64,000 nt of DNA. It comes from Hevea brasiliensis. Its lineage: Eukaryota > Streptophyta > Magnoliopsida > Malpighiales > Euphorbiaceae. The stretch's first letter is position 1, and the number at the start of each line of letters is the position of its first letter. A model generated the notes under the pieces. That model saw only the letters and a program-made list of their open reading frames with translations, was not told where the DNA came from and did no database searches. A program made the position numbers and the translations under genes. Positions 20,613 through 30,531 of the stretch are shown here, in pieces. The stretch lies in the NCBI RefSeq assembly GCF_030052815.1, contig NC_079498.1, positions 72,588,992-72,652,991 on the forward strand, written 5' to 3'.

Positions 20613-20625
20613 TGGTATCAGAGCC
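20613..20625 (+). other. P2 primer-binding site
   Basis: TGGTATCAGAGCC, identical to P1 and matching initiator Met-tRNA. Confidence 0.9.
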
Positions 20626-20879
20626 ACTATATTTGTCATTTAGATTGTTGATTATATGATTTAATTATGTGTTTTGATTATGAGATGATTTATCCATTGC
20701 TGGTTGCAATGGATGTGTGGCGGCATGCTTGAAGAACACCATCTTTGGTGAGCCAATTTTGGCTTCCATGGGTGGCTCAAGGTTTGGCTTTTTAATTTGC
20801 AATTATTGTATGATCTAAAAGCTCATCCTATGTCTAATTAAATTGTTTAATTATAATTTTAATCACACAATTAAATTTT

Positions 20880-21180
20880 GATTCAAATCAGAATTTTAAA
20901 AATTTTTTGAATGTGATTCAAATCTGAATTTTAAAAGTTATTTGAATGTGATTCAAATCTGAATTTTTAAAGTTGTTTGAATCATATTTAAATCTGATTT
21001 TTTAAAGTTGTTTGAATAATATTCAAATCTAAATTTTTAAAAATTTTTTGAATGTGATTCAAATCTGATTTTTTAAAAAATTGTTTAAATGTGATTCAAA
21101 TCTGAATTTTTAAGGTTGTTTGAATGTGATTCAAATTTGAATTTTTAAATTTGTTTGAATGAGATTTAAATTTGAATTTT
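20880..21180 (+). repeat. About nine 33-37-bp tandem repeats in the P2 leader
   Basis: Same repeat family as 6700-7035 in P1, with units around GTTTGAATGTGATTCAAATC. Unit number and spacer lengths differ from P1, so the array has changed since the two copies diverged. Confidence 0.85.
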
Positions 21181-22363
21181 TAAGTTGAATATGAGATATT
21201 CAATTTAATTTAAATATGCATGTTTTATTTAATTGTTAAATAGTGATATGCATAATGGATGATCATGGACTATAAAAGACCAATGTGATTGGATTTATTT
21301 CTTTTATGTTTCTTTGGGATTGTAAATTAATTAATTTATTTTAATTTATTTTGGGCATGTATTATTAAGTTTGTAATAATTTTTGGATTATAATTTCATT
21401 TATTTAAGTTATTCTAAATTTCCCTTGGTATGCCAAAGATTACTATGTAATATTGGATTGCAAGAAGTTCAAGGAGGTCAAAAGCATTGGTGGGACCAGT
21501 GGGAGGAATTCAAGATCAAGTGTTGATTATGTACTCCTTCAGCAACTCTTATAAAATGAATGAATGAAAAGCACCTAGGAATGCCCTGATTCAATTCTTG
21601 GTGGCTCAGAATTGAATCCCTTAGAAAGTCCATGATCATACCATATTTACTACTTATCTATGAATGCATGAGATGTATGGGAATGTATACAATTATATGA
21701 TATATGCATGCTAAATGGATAATGTGCAAAGTGAGACCTTAATAGTAATTAGGATGACTATAAAATCTTCCAAACAAATGATTAAGTTGGAAATGCTATA
21801 ATTAAAGTAATTATAATATGGGCCCTCCATTGGGGCAATTATTTTAAGAAATTTTAAATAGTTGCATAAGATGCAATTAATTTAAGAGATTTTCTTAAGA
21901 ATAATTGTTAAGCATGAGATGTTGTAAATATGTAAATTGTTTGGTGCCCAATATTGGATGTACCTGAGGACATTAAAATTATTTGCATAATTACTGGCTC
22001 AATGGGATCAACTTAACTAATGCAAGATAAGTCAATAATGGATGTACTTGAGATTTTGAGCATTAGGGGCTAGGTAAAGGATTGAACCCCACATGAGATA
22101 TGATGAGCAAGGAGTTGCTCACTTATAGTTTACTGTAATTCCAATAATGGATGTACCTGAGGATGATCAATAGAATTATAAGAATTCAATCACCCACTAG
22201 AAATCCATCTATCTAGGATTTCCGTTTTCTACTTTGGAAGTGTAGGATTCGCTAAGTTAGTGGGAAGACCAATTTGATTAAAAGACCATAATCATTTTAG
22301 ATAATTACATGATACATTTACTAGTTAATCTTTTTATTTTCTACAGTTAATTTTCTGATAATA
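21181..22363 (+). other. P2 leader between repeats and gag
   Basis: Non-coding and colinear with the M1 and P1 leaders. It keeps the segment of about 220 bp (21685-21900) that P1 lost. No feature beyond family conservation is visible. Confidence 0.7.
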
Positions 22364-22786
22364 ATGAGCACAGAACAACCACCACTATCCAATATCCTTA
22401 CAAGCATACTTGATTGCAATACGTTGACAGGACCTAATCTGTCTGATTGGCTAAGAAATTTGAAACTTGTCCTGAATCTTAAACATATAGGATATGTTCT
22501 AGATTCAAATGTTCTTGGTCCCTTACCTCCAGAGGCCACTCAAGAGGAACATGAAACTTTGGACAAGTGGAAGGAGCATGATATGAGAGCTAAGTGTTAC
22601 ATGCTTGCTTCCATGAGTAATGAGTTACAAAAGTAGCATAAGAACATGCAGAGTGCGAGTAAGATCCTCCTTCACCTACAAGAGTAGTATGGTGAGCACA
22701 GCAAGAATGCTAGGTATGAGATATCTAGGCAGCTATTTCGCATGAGGATGTATGAGGGATAAAATGTTGGGGATCATGTCCACAAG
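22364..22786 (+). pseudogene. copia gag, N-terminal part (P2)
   Basis: Starts MSTEQPPLSN and is readable as Gag throughout (GPNLSDWLRNLK, IGYVLDSNV, KWKEHDMRAKCYM). The first stop is TAG at 22634-22636, where P1 has a CAG-containing context. Further stops occur near 22684 (TAG) and 22759 (TAA), after which the VGDHVHKMIRL segment links to the next open part. P1 lacks this linking segment. Confidence 0.9.
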
Positions 22787-23065
22787 ATGATTCGGCTGAT
22801 TGAGCAGTTGGAACATCTTGACTTCAATATGGATTTCCAACTACAGACGGATTTGATCCTTCAGTCCCTTCCTGAGTCTTTTGGGAATTTTATGACAAAT
22901 TTCCATATGACTAAACAGGAATGCACCTTAGCTGGTTTACTCAACATGCTAGTTATTGCCCAAAAAAATATGTCGGGCAATAAAGGAAAAGAGGTAGCTT
23001 TGATTGCATCTTCTTCTGCTGGAAAGTCCAACAAGAAGAAGGGCAATAAGAAAAAGAAATTTTAG
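22787..23065 (+). pseudogene. copia gag, C-terminal part (P2)
   Basis: Gag continuation, 92 codons open: EQLEHLDFNMDFQLQTDLI, LPESFGNFMTNFHMTKQE and a lysine-rich tail KSNKKKGNKKKKF. This is the UBN2-like end of copia Gag. The stop TAG is at 23063-23065; zinc-knuckle sequence follows about 70 bp later in the same general frame. Confidence 0.88.
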
Positions 23066-23128
23066 ATTCCTAGTCATTCTAAGAAAATAGCTAAACAGAA
23101 AGGGAAGACTAAAGTTGATGGAGGCAAA

Positions 23129-23176
23129 GAAAAGTGTTTCCACTGCTAGAAGGATGGGCACTGGAAAAGGAACTGC
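23129..23176 (+). pseudogene. Gag zinc knuckle (P2) with an internal stop
   Basis: CCHC zinc knuckle for RNA binding: Cys (23135-23137), Phe, His, Cys (23144-23146), then TAG (23147-23149), KDG, His, WKRN, Cys (23174-23176). The spacing C-X2-C-X4-H-X4-C is exact. Only the residue after the second Cys is lost to the stop. Confidence 0.85.
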
Positions 23177-23227
23177 CCAGAGTGTCTTGCTTCTCTGAAG
23201 GACAAGAAGGATAAACCTTCGGAAGGT

Positions 23228-24262
23228 ATGTCCATATCTTGTTATTTAGATTCTGATGATACTCATAGTTTATCTATAGCTTGGGTTTTAGATACTGGTG
23301 CCAGTTTTCACATTTCTATTGATATGCAGGAACTAGCAAATAGTAGCAGTTTGCGTTCTCAAGATGTTAGAGTCCGGATTGGCAATGGCTTAACTGTTGA
23401 AGCTTTAGCCATAGGATCTAAATCTTTTTACATGTCTGGACATGTTTTGTATTTGGATAATATTTTATATGTACCTGATGCTTTTAAGAACATCATTTCT
23501 ATATCTAGTTTGACTAGAAATGGCTATGAATTTCAGTTCACAGATGATGTTTGCAATATTTATTTTGGAAATAAATATGTTGGTTTGGGTTATATGAATG
23601 ATGGTCTTTATTATTTGGATAATAATGACAAACACAAAATGAATGCAAGTGATCTAAATGAATGCAATGCCATAGTGAAAACCAACTCAAGTTCAAAATA
23701 TATTTGGCACATAAGGTTATGTCATGTTGCAGAAGATAGGATTGCAAAATTGGAGAAAATGGGGATTCTATCCTCATTGGGCTCTGAGCCTACTCCAACT
23801 TGTGAATCTTGCCTTCAGGGCAAAATGACTAGATCACCCTTTGTTGGACAAGGGCTAAGGGCTGAAAATATTTTGGAGCTAATACATAGTGATGTATGTG
23901 GTCCATTTAAGGAAATGGCTAGAGGCAGTTTTCATTACTTTATTACCTTTACTGATGATAAATCAAGATTTGGGTATTTGTATTTGATGAAATACAAACA
24001 TGAATCCTTTGAAAAGTTTAAAGAATTTAAATATGAAGTAGAAAATCAAATAAGAAAGAGTATTAAAGCTCTTCGATTAGATCATGGAGGTGAATATTTG
24101 AGTACTGAATTTGATAAATACTTGAGAGAGCACGGCATTGTTTCCCAGCTGACTCCTCCAGGAGCGCCACAGCTGAATGGTGTATCTGAAAGGAGAAATC
24201 GTACCCTATTGGATATGGTACGTAGTATGATGAGCTATACTGATATGCCAATCTCCTTTTAG
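23228..24262 (+). pseudogene. copia protease, pre-integrase and integrase core (P2)
   Basis: 344 open codons. The aspartic protease motif WVLDTGASFHIS is at about residues 19-30 and lies in the only protease copy of the copia family in this window. The GAG-pre-integrase zinc region has WHIRLCH (about 160) and CESCLQGKM (about 193-201). The integrase core has its first catalytic Asp in ELIHSDVCGP (about 222), second Asp in LRLDHGGEYL (about 282) and Glu in GVSERRNRTLLDMV (about 318). All three are kept. The frame ends at TAG 24260-24262, where P1 has TGG (Trp). Confidence 0.93.
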
Positions 24263-24837
24263 GGATTTGTATTGGAATCAGCTTTGTATATTCTGAATAG
24301 GATTACATCAAAATCAGTTTCTTCCACACCTTATGAGATATGGCATGGAAGAAAACCAAGTCTTAAGCATGTTAAGATTTGGGGTTGTCCATCTTATATC
24401 AAAAAGCTGAACACTGATAAATTGGAAACCAGATCAGAAAAGGGTCGATTTGTTGGATATCCAAAAGATAGTTTTGGATATTATTTTTATTTGCCTACTT
24501 CATAAAAGATTGTAATAAGTAGAGATGCCACATTTCTTGAACAACAGTTTGTTCACGAAGGAGGCAAAGGAAGGCAAATAGAGTTAGAATTGGAGAATTT
24601 TGACCAACCAATAGATAAGATAGATATAGATCCATCTAGTCAACCTATCCCCATTAATGAAACATCTATAACTATTCCTCGCAGAACAACTAGGGTATCT
24701 CACCCACCAGTGAGATATGGTTTCCTTCATGAAGAAGAATAAGAGTTGTCTACTCATGAAGAAGTAGATCATGGAGATGATCCACTTACCTATGAAGAAG
24801 CTATATTAGTTATAACTCTTTAAAATGGATTGATGCT
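24263..24837 (+). pseudogene. copia integrase C-terminus and linker (P2)
   Basis: Integrase tail open at 24272-24505 (ALYILNRITSKS, YEIWHGRKPSLKHVKIWGC, GRFVGYPKDSFGYYF). Stops are TAA at 24503-24505 and TAA at about 24738, each where P1 has CAA. A one-base deletion near 24810 shifts the frame before reverse transcriptase. The linker with RRTTRVSHPPVRYGF precedes the polymerase, as in other copia elements. Confidence 0.88.
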
Positions 24838-25074
24838 ATGAAATCCGAAATTGATTCCATGTATAAGAATCAAGTTTGGGATCTTGTTGACCCACCTGAA
24901 GGTATTGTACCTATAGGGAACAAATGGCTTTTCAAGAAGAAAATTGGTTCTGGTAGAAAGGTGAAAATCTATAAGGCAAGGCTAGTAGCGAAAGGGTTTT
25001 ACCAAAGGCAAGGAATCGACTATGAGGAGAATTTCTTACCTGTTGCCATGCTTAAATCAATAGGATTCTATTAG
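24838..25074 (+). pseudogene. copia reverse transcriptase, N-terminal part (P2)
   Basis: RVT_2 start: MKSEIDSMYKNQVWDLVDPP, KWLFKKKIG, YKARLVAKGFYQRQGIDYEE. The frame is lost at about 25058 by a one-base deletion (P1 has one more A in AAATCAAATAGG), giving a stop at 25072-25074. Confidence 0.9.
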
Positions 25075-25832
25075 CAATAGCTGCATACTATGATTATGAG
25101 ATTTGGCAGATGGATGTCAAAACAGCTTTTCTCAATGGATAAATTAAAGAAAACATTTTCATGGAAAAACCTAGAGGTTTTGAATCCCAAGATGTTTCCA
25201 AGGTATACAAGCTAAAGCGATCCATTTATGGGTTAAAGCAAGCTTCGAGGAGTTAGAACATCCGTTTTGATGAAGCTATTAAATCATTTGGTTTTATCAA
25301 AAATGAGGATGAGCCATGTGTATATAAGAAGGTTAGTGACAGTGCTATCACTTTCCTTGTCTTATATGTGGATGATATACTGTTGATGGGTAATGACACA
25401 GGTATGTTGACAATTATAAAGGTATAGTTGTCAAATACATTCTCTATGAAAGACTTAGGGGAGGCAACCTATATTCTTGAGATTTGCATTTATAGAGATA
25501 GAGCGAAAAGAATAATTGATTTATCCCAAAGTCTATACTTGGAAAAGGTGTTAAAGAGGTTTAACATGCTTAATTCCAAGAGAGGATTGTTACCAGTGAG
25601 ACATGGTATCCACCTTTCTAAAGAGATGTCTCCAAAGACACCTAAAGAAAGAGATAAGATGGCCAGGATTCCATATGCTTCAGCTATTGGAAGTTTAATG
25701 TATGCAATGTTGTGTACTAGGCCGAATATCGCATATGCTGTTAGTTTAACTAGCAGGTATCAATCCAATCCAAGTTTGGAACATTAGATAGCTGTCAAGA
25801 ATATCCTTAAGTACTTAAGAAGAACTAAGGAT
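25075..25832 (+). pseudogene. copia reverse transcriptase, catalytic and connection part (P2)
   Basis: Holds the first catalytic Asp in MDVKTAFLNG (intact, unlike P1), KLKRSIYGLKQAS and the YVDD box at 25365-25376. Stops interrupt it near 25141 (TAA), 25255 (TAG), 25427 (TAG) and 25785-25787 (TAG). Connection motifs PYASAIGSLMYAMLCTRPN and ILKYLRRTKD are readable. It is decayed but still recognisable throughout. Confidence 0.9.
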
Positions 25833-26345
25833 TTGTTCTTGATCTATAAAGGTGGAGACTTGCAATTGGATGGTTATACTGATTCTGATTTCCAATTAGA
25901 TATTGATGATAGAGAGTCTACATCTGGGCATGTGTTCATTTGTAATGGAGGTGCAGTCAACTGGAAGAGTTCCAAACAGAGCACGACTGTAAATTCCACT
26001 ATAGAGGCTGAGTATATTGCTGCATCAGATGCTGCAAAAGAAGCTGTTTGGATAAAGAAGTTCATGACAGAACTCGCAGTAGTTCCTTCCATCGAGTCAG
26101 CAGTCCCACTACACTGTGACAACAATGGAGCAGTCTTACAGGCTAGGGAACCATGGTCTCACCAGAAATCCAAACACATAGAAAAGCGCTACCACATTAT
26201 AAGAGAAATAGTTGGGCGAGGCGATGTAGCCATTCAGAAAATAGCATCAGCTGAAAATCCAGCTGATCCATTCACTAAGCCTATGTCACATACTCAGCTA
26301 GACCGACATCATGAGAAAATGGGTCTAAGATATTGTAATGAATGA
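25833..26345 (+). pseudogene. copia RNase H (P2), open reading frame
   Basis: 170 codons open without a break. Catalytic residues are Asp in GYTDSDF (about residue 17), Glu in TIEAEYIAASDAA (about 58) and Asp in PLHCDNNGAV (about 95). KHIEKRYHIIREIV, SAENPADPFTKPM and the end GLRYCNE follow. This is the best-preserved domain of the element, but it lacks its upstream polyprotein. Confidence 0.9.
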
Positions 26346-26365
26346 CTCTAGTGCTAGTGGGAGAT
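26346..26365 (+). other. P2 polypurine tract region
   Basis: CTAGTGCTAGTGGGAGAT, as in P1, directly before the 3' LTR. Confidence 0.7.
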
Positions 26366-28456
26366 TATTAGTAGTATGCCTTAGAGCATATCATTTAGTA
26401 TGTTTCTTGTACATGTTTTTATTAATAAAAGGCATTTCCACTTTTTCGTTTACATAATATATTTACGTGTAATAGAAAATGTCCATTGATATTTTGTTAG
26501 AAATTCTATTCTTAAGTTGTTAAGAATATGAGTGACAGTATTTCTAGTACAAAGTATCCTATATAATAAGGACATGACTTATCCAGAAAGATTGTATTTA
26601 TGTTTGTTCCCAAGTTATTTATATGAGATATAAATAAGATGGAATGGTGAGTCTCATGCCATATAACAAACATGATAGGCACTTATACTTGATAAGTAGA
26701 CCGAACCAGTGACACTTATGACAAGCACGTGGAGTTTACTCTTATCAATGCATTGTCAAAAATCATATCAGTGCATATAATTGTAGACTTAAGATAGCAT
26801 AGTTATCTTGTATATAGGTGGTTTGAGTTTGATACTGCTTTCATACTTGTACTGTGTATGGGTATAGGGGCATGTGTTGGCTCTTACCACTTATATATGG
26901 AGGTAGGTGTTGATCAAGACGGAATCTATTCCTCTAAGTAAATAGAGATAAAATCCTATGTTCATTTAATTATTCTTGATGTTTTAAGTTCCTAGCCAAA
27001 ACAGATAAATTTAATCAGAAAAGAGTTTCTGATGAGAAAATCTTTTAATCAAGAACTGGAAATTAAAGAGAACATAATATTCATAGCAAATGAAATTTGA
27101 CATAAACCATGACTCCAGCTTGAGTTGGGATTTTGTAACAGAGAGATTCTAGTGCATGGTAACATATGATTATAGGTTCATTTAAGGTAAACCTTATTAC
27201 TAATTGGGTGGCCATGGCATGCTATGCTAGGTGTTAACCATGTTCTATGAGGTGCATAAAATGGTTTAGAGAAATCATTTATGGTAAGAAAGAGTTCTAA
27301 TGATATTAAGAGTAGATATCATATCTCATTGTCAGTTAGTGATGAGCCTAGTAAGTCACACACATACACAAGTTATCACCTAATTAAATATGATTTAATT
27401 AATTAATTAAAGAGTTTAATTGATTAATTAAATAGGTTTGGTTTGCAATTAGATTGCAAAGTCCCTAGCATGACTTGAAACCAAATCTAGATTATTAGAT
27501 GTATAATATAAGTTAAATTTATATTTTAAATGTTGAAATATGAATTTAATTAATGAGAAATTAATTAATAACGATTAATTAATTGTTTTATATTTGATAT
27601 AAATTGATTAGAAGAAGAGAAATAATTATTTTGGGTTGAGAACTCAAAATTAAGACGCAGGGGCATTTTGGTCATTTCACAGGATGACATGTGGCACCAT
27701 GAGATGGTGACACATGGCATTATATATAAGCTTGCCAAGTATATTTTTTTAATCATGTAAGATGATTAAAATTAAGATTAAATATAGGTTTGACACTTGG
27801 CACAATGTGATTGGGTCAATTAAACCTAGAACCAATCAGAGGGTGACATGTGGCAAGGGTTTTATGTGTTGACCTACCTATATAAGTGTTATTATGAAAA
27901 GAAAACAACATAACCAGCAGCTATTCTCTTTGGTGCCACCATCCAAGAGGTTCCCCTTCTCTTCATCTTCTTCTTCTTCTCTCATCTATTCTAAGAGATT
28001 AGCAAACAATCTCTTGAATTAAAAATACTAGAAATCGTTTCTAGTATCCTGTTTACATCTTTAATTTCTTAAAAGGCAAAACTTGATTTTCTAATTAATA
28101 GAAAAAGCTTTAGAAGATGTTCAAGGGCTGCCATAGGTGTTCTTAATGTGGACAAGCTGGAGGGACAACATCTGGTGTCCTGAAGACGCATCCGAAAGGC
28201 ACAAATACACTGCAATGTATCAAAAGGTTAGTATATTTGTTCTTGATCTAATCTAGGGTTCTAAAATTAATGTGATTAATTTTAAAATCTTAAATGGCAA
28301 ATACAGATCCAAAAACATATTAAAAGAGTTTTAATATGTTGTTTATCATTGAAATCAAATAGATAAAAATAAATCTTGCATGATGCATGTGACCCTATGT
28401 GAAAATTTTTGAATTCAATGGTATAAACTTGTGTTTTTCATGCTTTCGCTCCTTCA
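26366..28456 (+). repeat. P2 3' LTR
   Basis: 2091 bp. Its first bases read TATTAGTAGTATGCC, so the terminal TG became TA after insertion. It ends CGCTCCTTCA. Relative to the 5' LTR it lacks about 27 bp near 26560. TATA box at 27879-27886. Confidence 0.92.
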
Positions 28457-28461
28457 CTCAT
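28457..28461. repeat. Target-site duplication of P2, right copy
   Basis: CTCAT, identical to 18497-18501. Confidence 0.9.
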
Positions 28462-28700
28462 ATCCTCCTCTCATTTGTAAGTAACTTCCTGGCCTAAATG
28501 ATGGTCCATAACACCTTAACCAAATGTATACATTTATTTCTCAGCTACTTCACCTCGTGTACTAAGATCTTTATGAGTTTTCCCATCATATGTTGAATTT
28601 AAATTCATTTCACCATTTTAGAGGTAAGCAATTTTGTGTGCTAACAAATCCACTCTTTCTAGGACCTTGTGTGGTTCTATGGAGTGAGAACTTAGTTTTT
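28462..28700 (-). pseudogene. Integrase C-terminal remnant of gypsy A
   Basis: On the minus strand, scraps of the chromovirus integrase tail are visible: KVLERVDLLAH, corresponding to EVLERMGPLAY in C and D, and further down a segment aligned with C's 60640-60760. Stops and indels are frequent. The catalytic core and everything upstream in pol are missing. The identification rests on colinearity with C and D. Confidence 0.65.
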
Positions 28701-29800
28701 CTCTATTCTATACAATCATATAATCTTCTTTTCTTTAAGTTTGTGTAAGACTTTTAACAATCTAATACAACATTTAATTTGTTCGTATAACACTAATGTT
28801 CTCTTACTATCGTTCTGTCTAATATTTCAATTCATGTTTCCTTATCGAATGACCATTGTGGTCATGTTAGAATTATTTATCTAATCATTGGTCTTCTGAC
28901 CATTCTAGTCAACAATCTTACTCATATTCGTAACATTCCTTGTTTCATTTAAATCAACTATTCAAATTTTCACTTCCACAACTCGTTTATCTACCAATAT
29001 TCTATAAATTACTTCCTTTTGTATTGAACTATAACCTTTCGATATCTTAACTTTTGAGTTTTAAATCCCTAAGTAGGATTTCCAAACTAATTTCCAATAA
29101 TAAAAATCTGTCCTGGCATAACTATACCAAAACAGATGTCGTTGGTAACTATTCTCATCTTGGTGTACTATCGAGTAGTTCGTAGCTCTACACAATAATC
29201 TCAAGTCAATACTGTAATCTGCAGCTTACAATACAAACATCAAGAACATTGCATAGTTACTACGATACATTCCAATAGATCAAATTTTCTTATATCTTAT
29301 CCTTCTTGAGTTCACTTATATCCTAAACTTATTCTGATTACAATATCCATTAATAATTACTAACTGTAACATCTTTACCCTCGTCTAGAGCAAGTCTATT
29401 ACTGCAACTTACTTTTAGGTCCTCTTGCCTTACATTAAGTAGGCTTGCCAATTAGCTTTATAATTTATGGTGTGTTAGAAAATACTTTTAGCTAATAATT
29501 CTTCCAAAATTAATGTCAATCATACTTGTTATTATAGTTTTTATCCTAAAGGACTAGTCACTAATATATCAAAATTTATTCCCATGTAAAGGAATAACAA
29601 CAGAACATATAGTTCTAACACTAACACACAACTAAGTAGTGCTGGGATCAAATAATAACTAATTGTTTCTTTCAAAAATTAAGAACTTACCAGCAGCTAC
29701 ATCCAAAGTTTCTATTCTTTCTCTTTGGCACATAGTGGATGCTCTGACTGGTGCACTACTATATTCGGGTTGATTCACTGTGTTATGGTTGTAAGAAGTA
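28701..29800 (-). other. Non-coding internal spacer of gypsy A
   Basis: Occupies the place of protease, reverse transcriptase and RNase H. The part at 29130-29800 matches C (62000-62750), and about 29160-29270 also matches B (48840-48940). Shared words include TTGTAAGCTGCAGATTA and ATTGTGTAGAGCTAC. It contains a good 5' splice-site sequence on the minus strand (CTG/GTAAGTTCTT, 29693-29681) that is also present in C. No reading frame. Confidence 0.7.
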
Positions 29801-29835
29801 CCAACTCTATTTTTATCTCGACTATGACCGACTGT

Positions 29836-30344
29836 CTATGAACTCCGGAGAGTAGATCGAGGTGCTCTAGTACAATCTCTAACAAAGTGTTCAAGCTTTC
29901 CATAATTGTAGCAGGCTCCAGTGGCCTTACGATAAATACCCCCATGTAGTTTGCCATAAACATGGCAGATACGGGCATAATAGGAACTTCTAGTTATTCG
30001 ACGACTGGACCTTAGTGGCTTCTGCCCCGAAGATCTGCCTTCAGATCCATAACCACTAGGCTCTCCAGCGCTCTTCCTTTTTCCCAATTTACTATTTGAA
30101 CTTTGATCACCAGGTCTTTCATTCTTCTCTATTTCATATTGCCCTTGAGGGTGTTGGGTTTGTACTTGGGCTTGGGTTGACAGATTATCAGCCATTTGTT
30201 AAAAGAAAGTGGCCATTTGCTGGGCCATTTATGCAGTAATTTGTACAGGTGGGAAGTTAAGCTTCCGACTCTCTAAGGGCCTGGGGCCTCACCTTGTACT
30301 TCTGCTATTACAGACTGTTCTATTGTCTCATCCTTCTCTTCCAT
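29836..30344 (-). pseudogene. gypsy A gag without capsid
   Basis: The start codon at 30344 (MEEKDETIEQS) equals the start in C. The short N-terminal part ends in a Met/Gln-rich stretch (MAQQMATFF). It passes straight to QYEIEKNERPGDQSSNSK, an Arg/Ser-rich region (SSRRITRSS) and a zinc knuckle, without the capsid domain of about 200 residues normally between. The knuckle CYNYGKLEHFVRDC has lost its second Cys (Tyr). Stops occur upstream of 30195. The same capsid gap in C shows it predates the insertions. Confidence 0.8.
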
Positions 30345-30512
30345 ATCTTTTCACAGGATTTTTTATTTCCTATACAACTAACACAAGGAGATTTCTCTCC
30401 ATTAGTTCATATTTATGATGTAAATGTACTATATGTATCAAACATTTGAGCAGTTGTATTTACCGACCAAAATATTTAAAATTCATAGTTCAAAATTTAC
30501 TTTAAAACCATT

Positions 30513-30524
30513 GCTCTGATACCA
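30513..30524 (-). other. Gypsy A primer-binding site
   Basis: The minus strand reads TGGTATCAGAGCAATGG, seven bases inside the LTR end at 30532. This is initiator Met-tRNA type and the same in C (63488-63472). Confidence 0.85.
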
Positions 30525-30531
30525 CTAAACA

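Larger units (their letters stand above)
18502..28456 (+). mobile_element. Copia element P2, complete in structure, coding-defective
   Basis: 9.96-kb plus-strand copia element of the P1/M1 family. It has a 5' LTR (18502-20610), priming site, repeat-bearing leader, gag, zinc knuckle, protease, integrase, reverse transcriptase, RNase H, polypurine tract and 3' LTR (26366-28456). It has a perfect 5-bp CTCAT duplication and sits in the 3' internal end of gypsy A, so it is younger than A. Unlike P1 it keeps protease and all three integrase catalytic residues, but at least ten stops and frameshifts prevent a full polyprotein. Confidence 0.95.
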
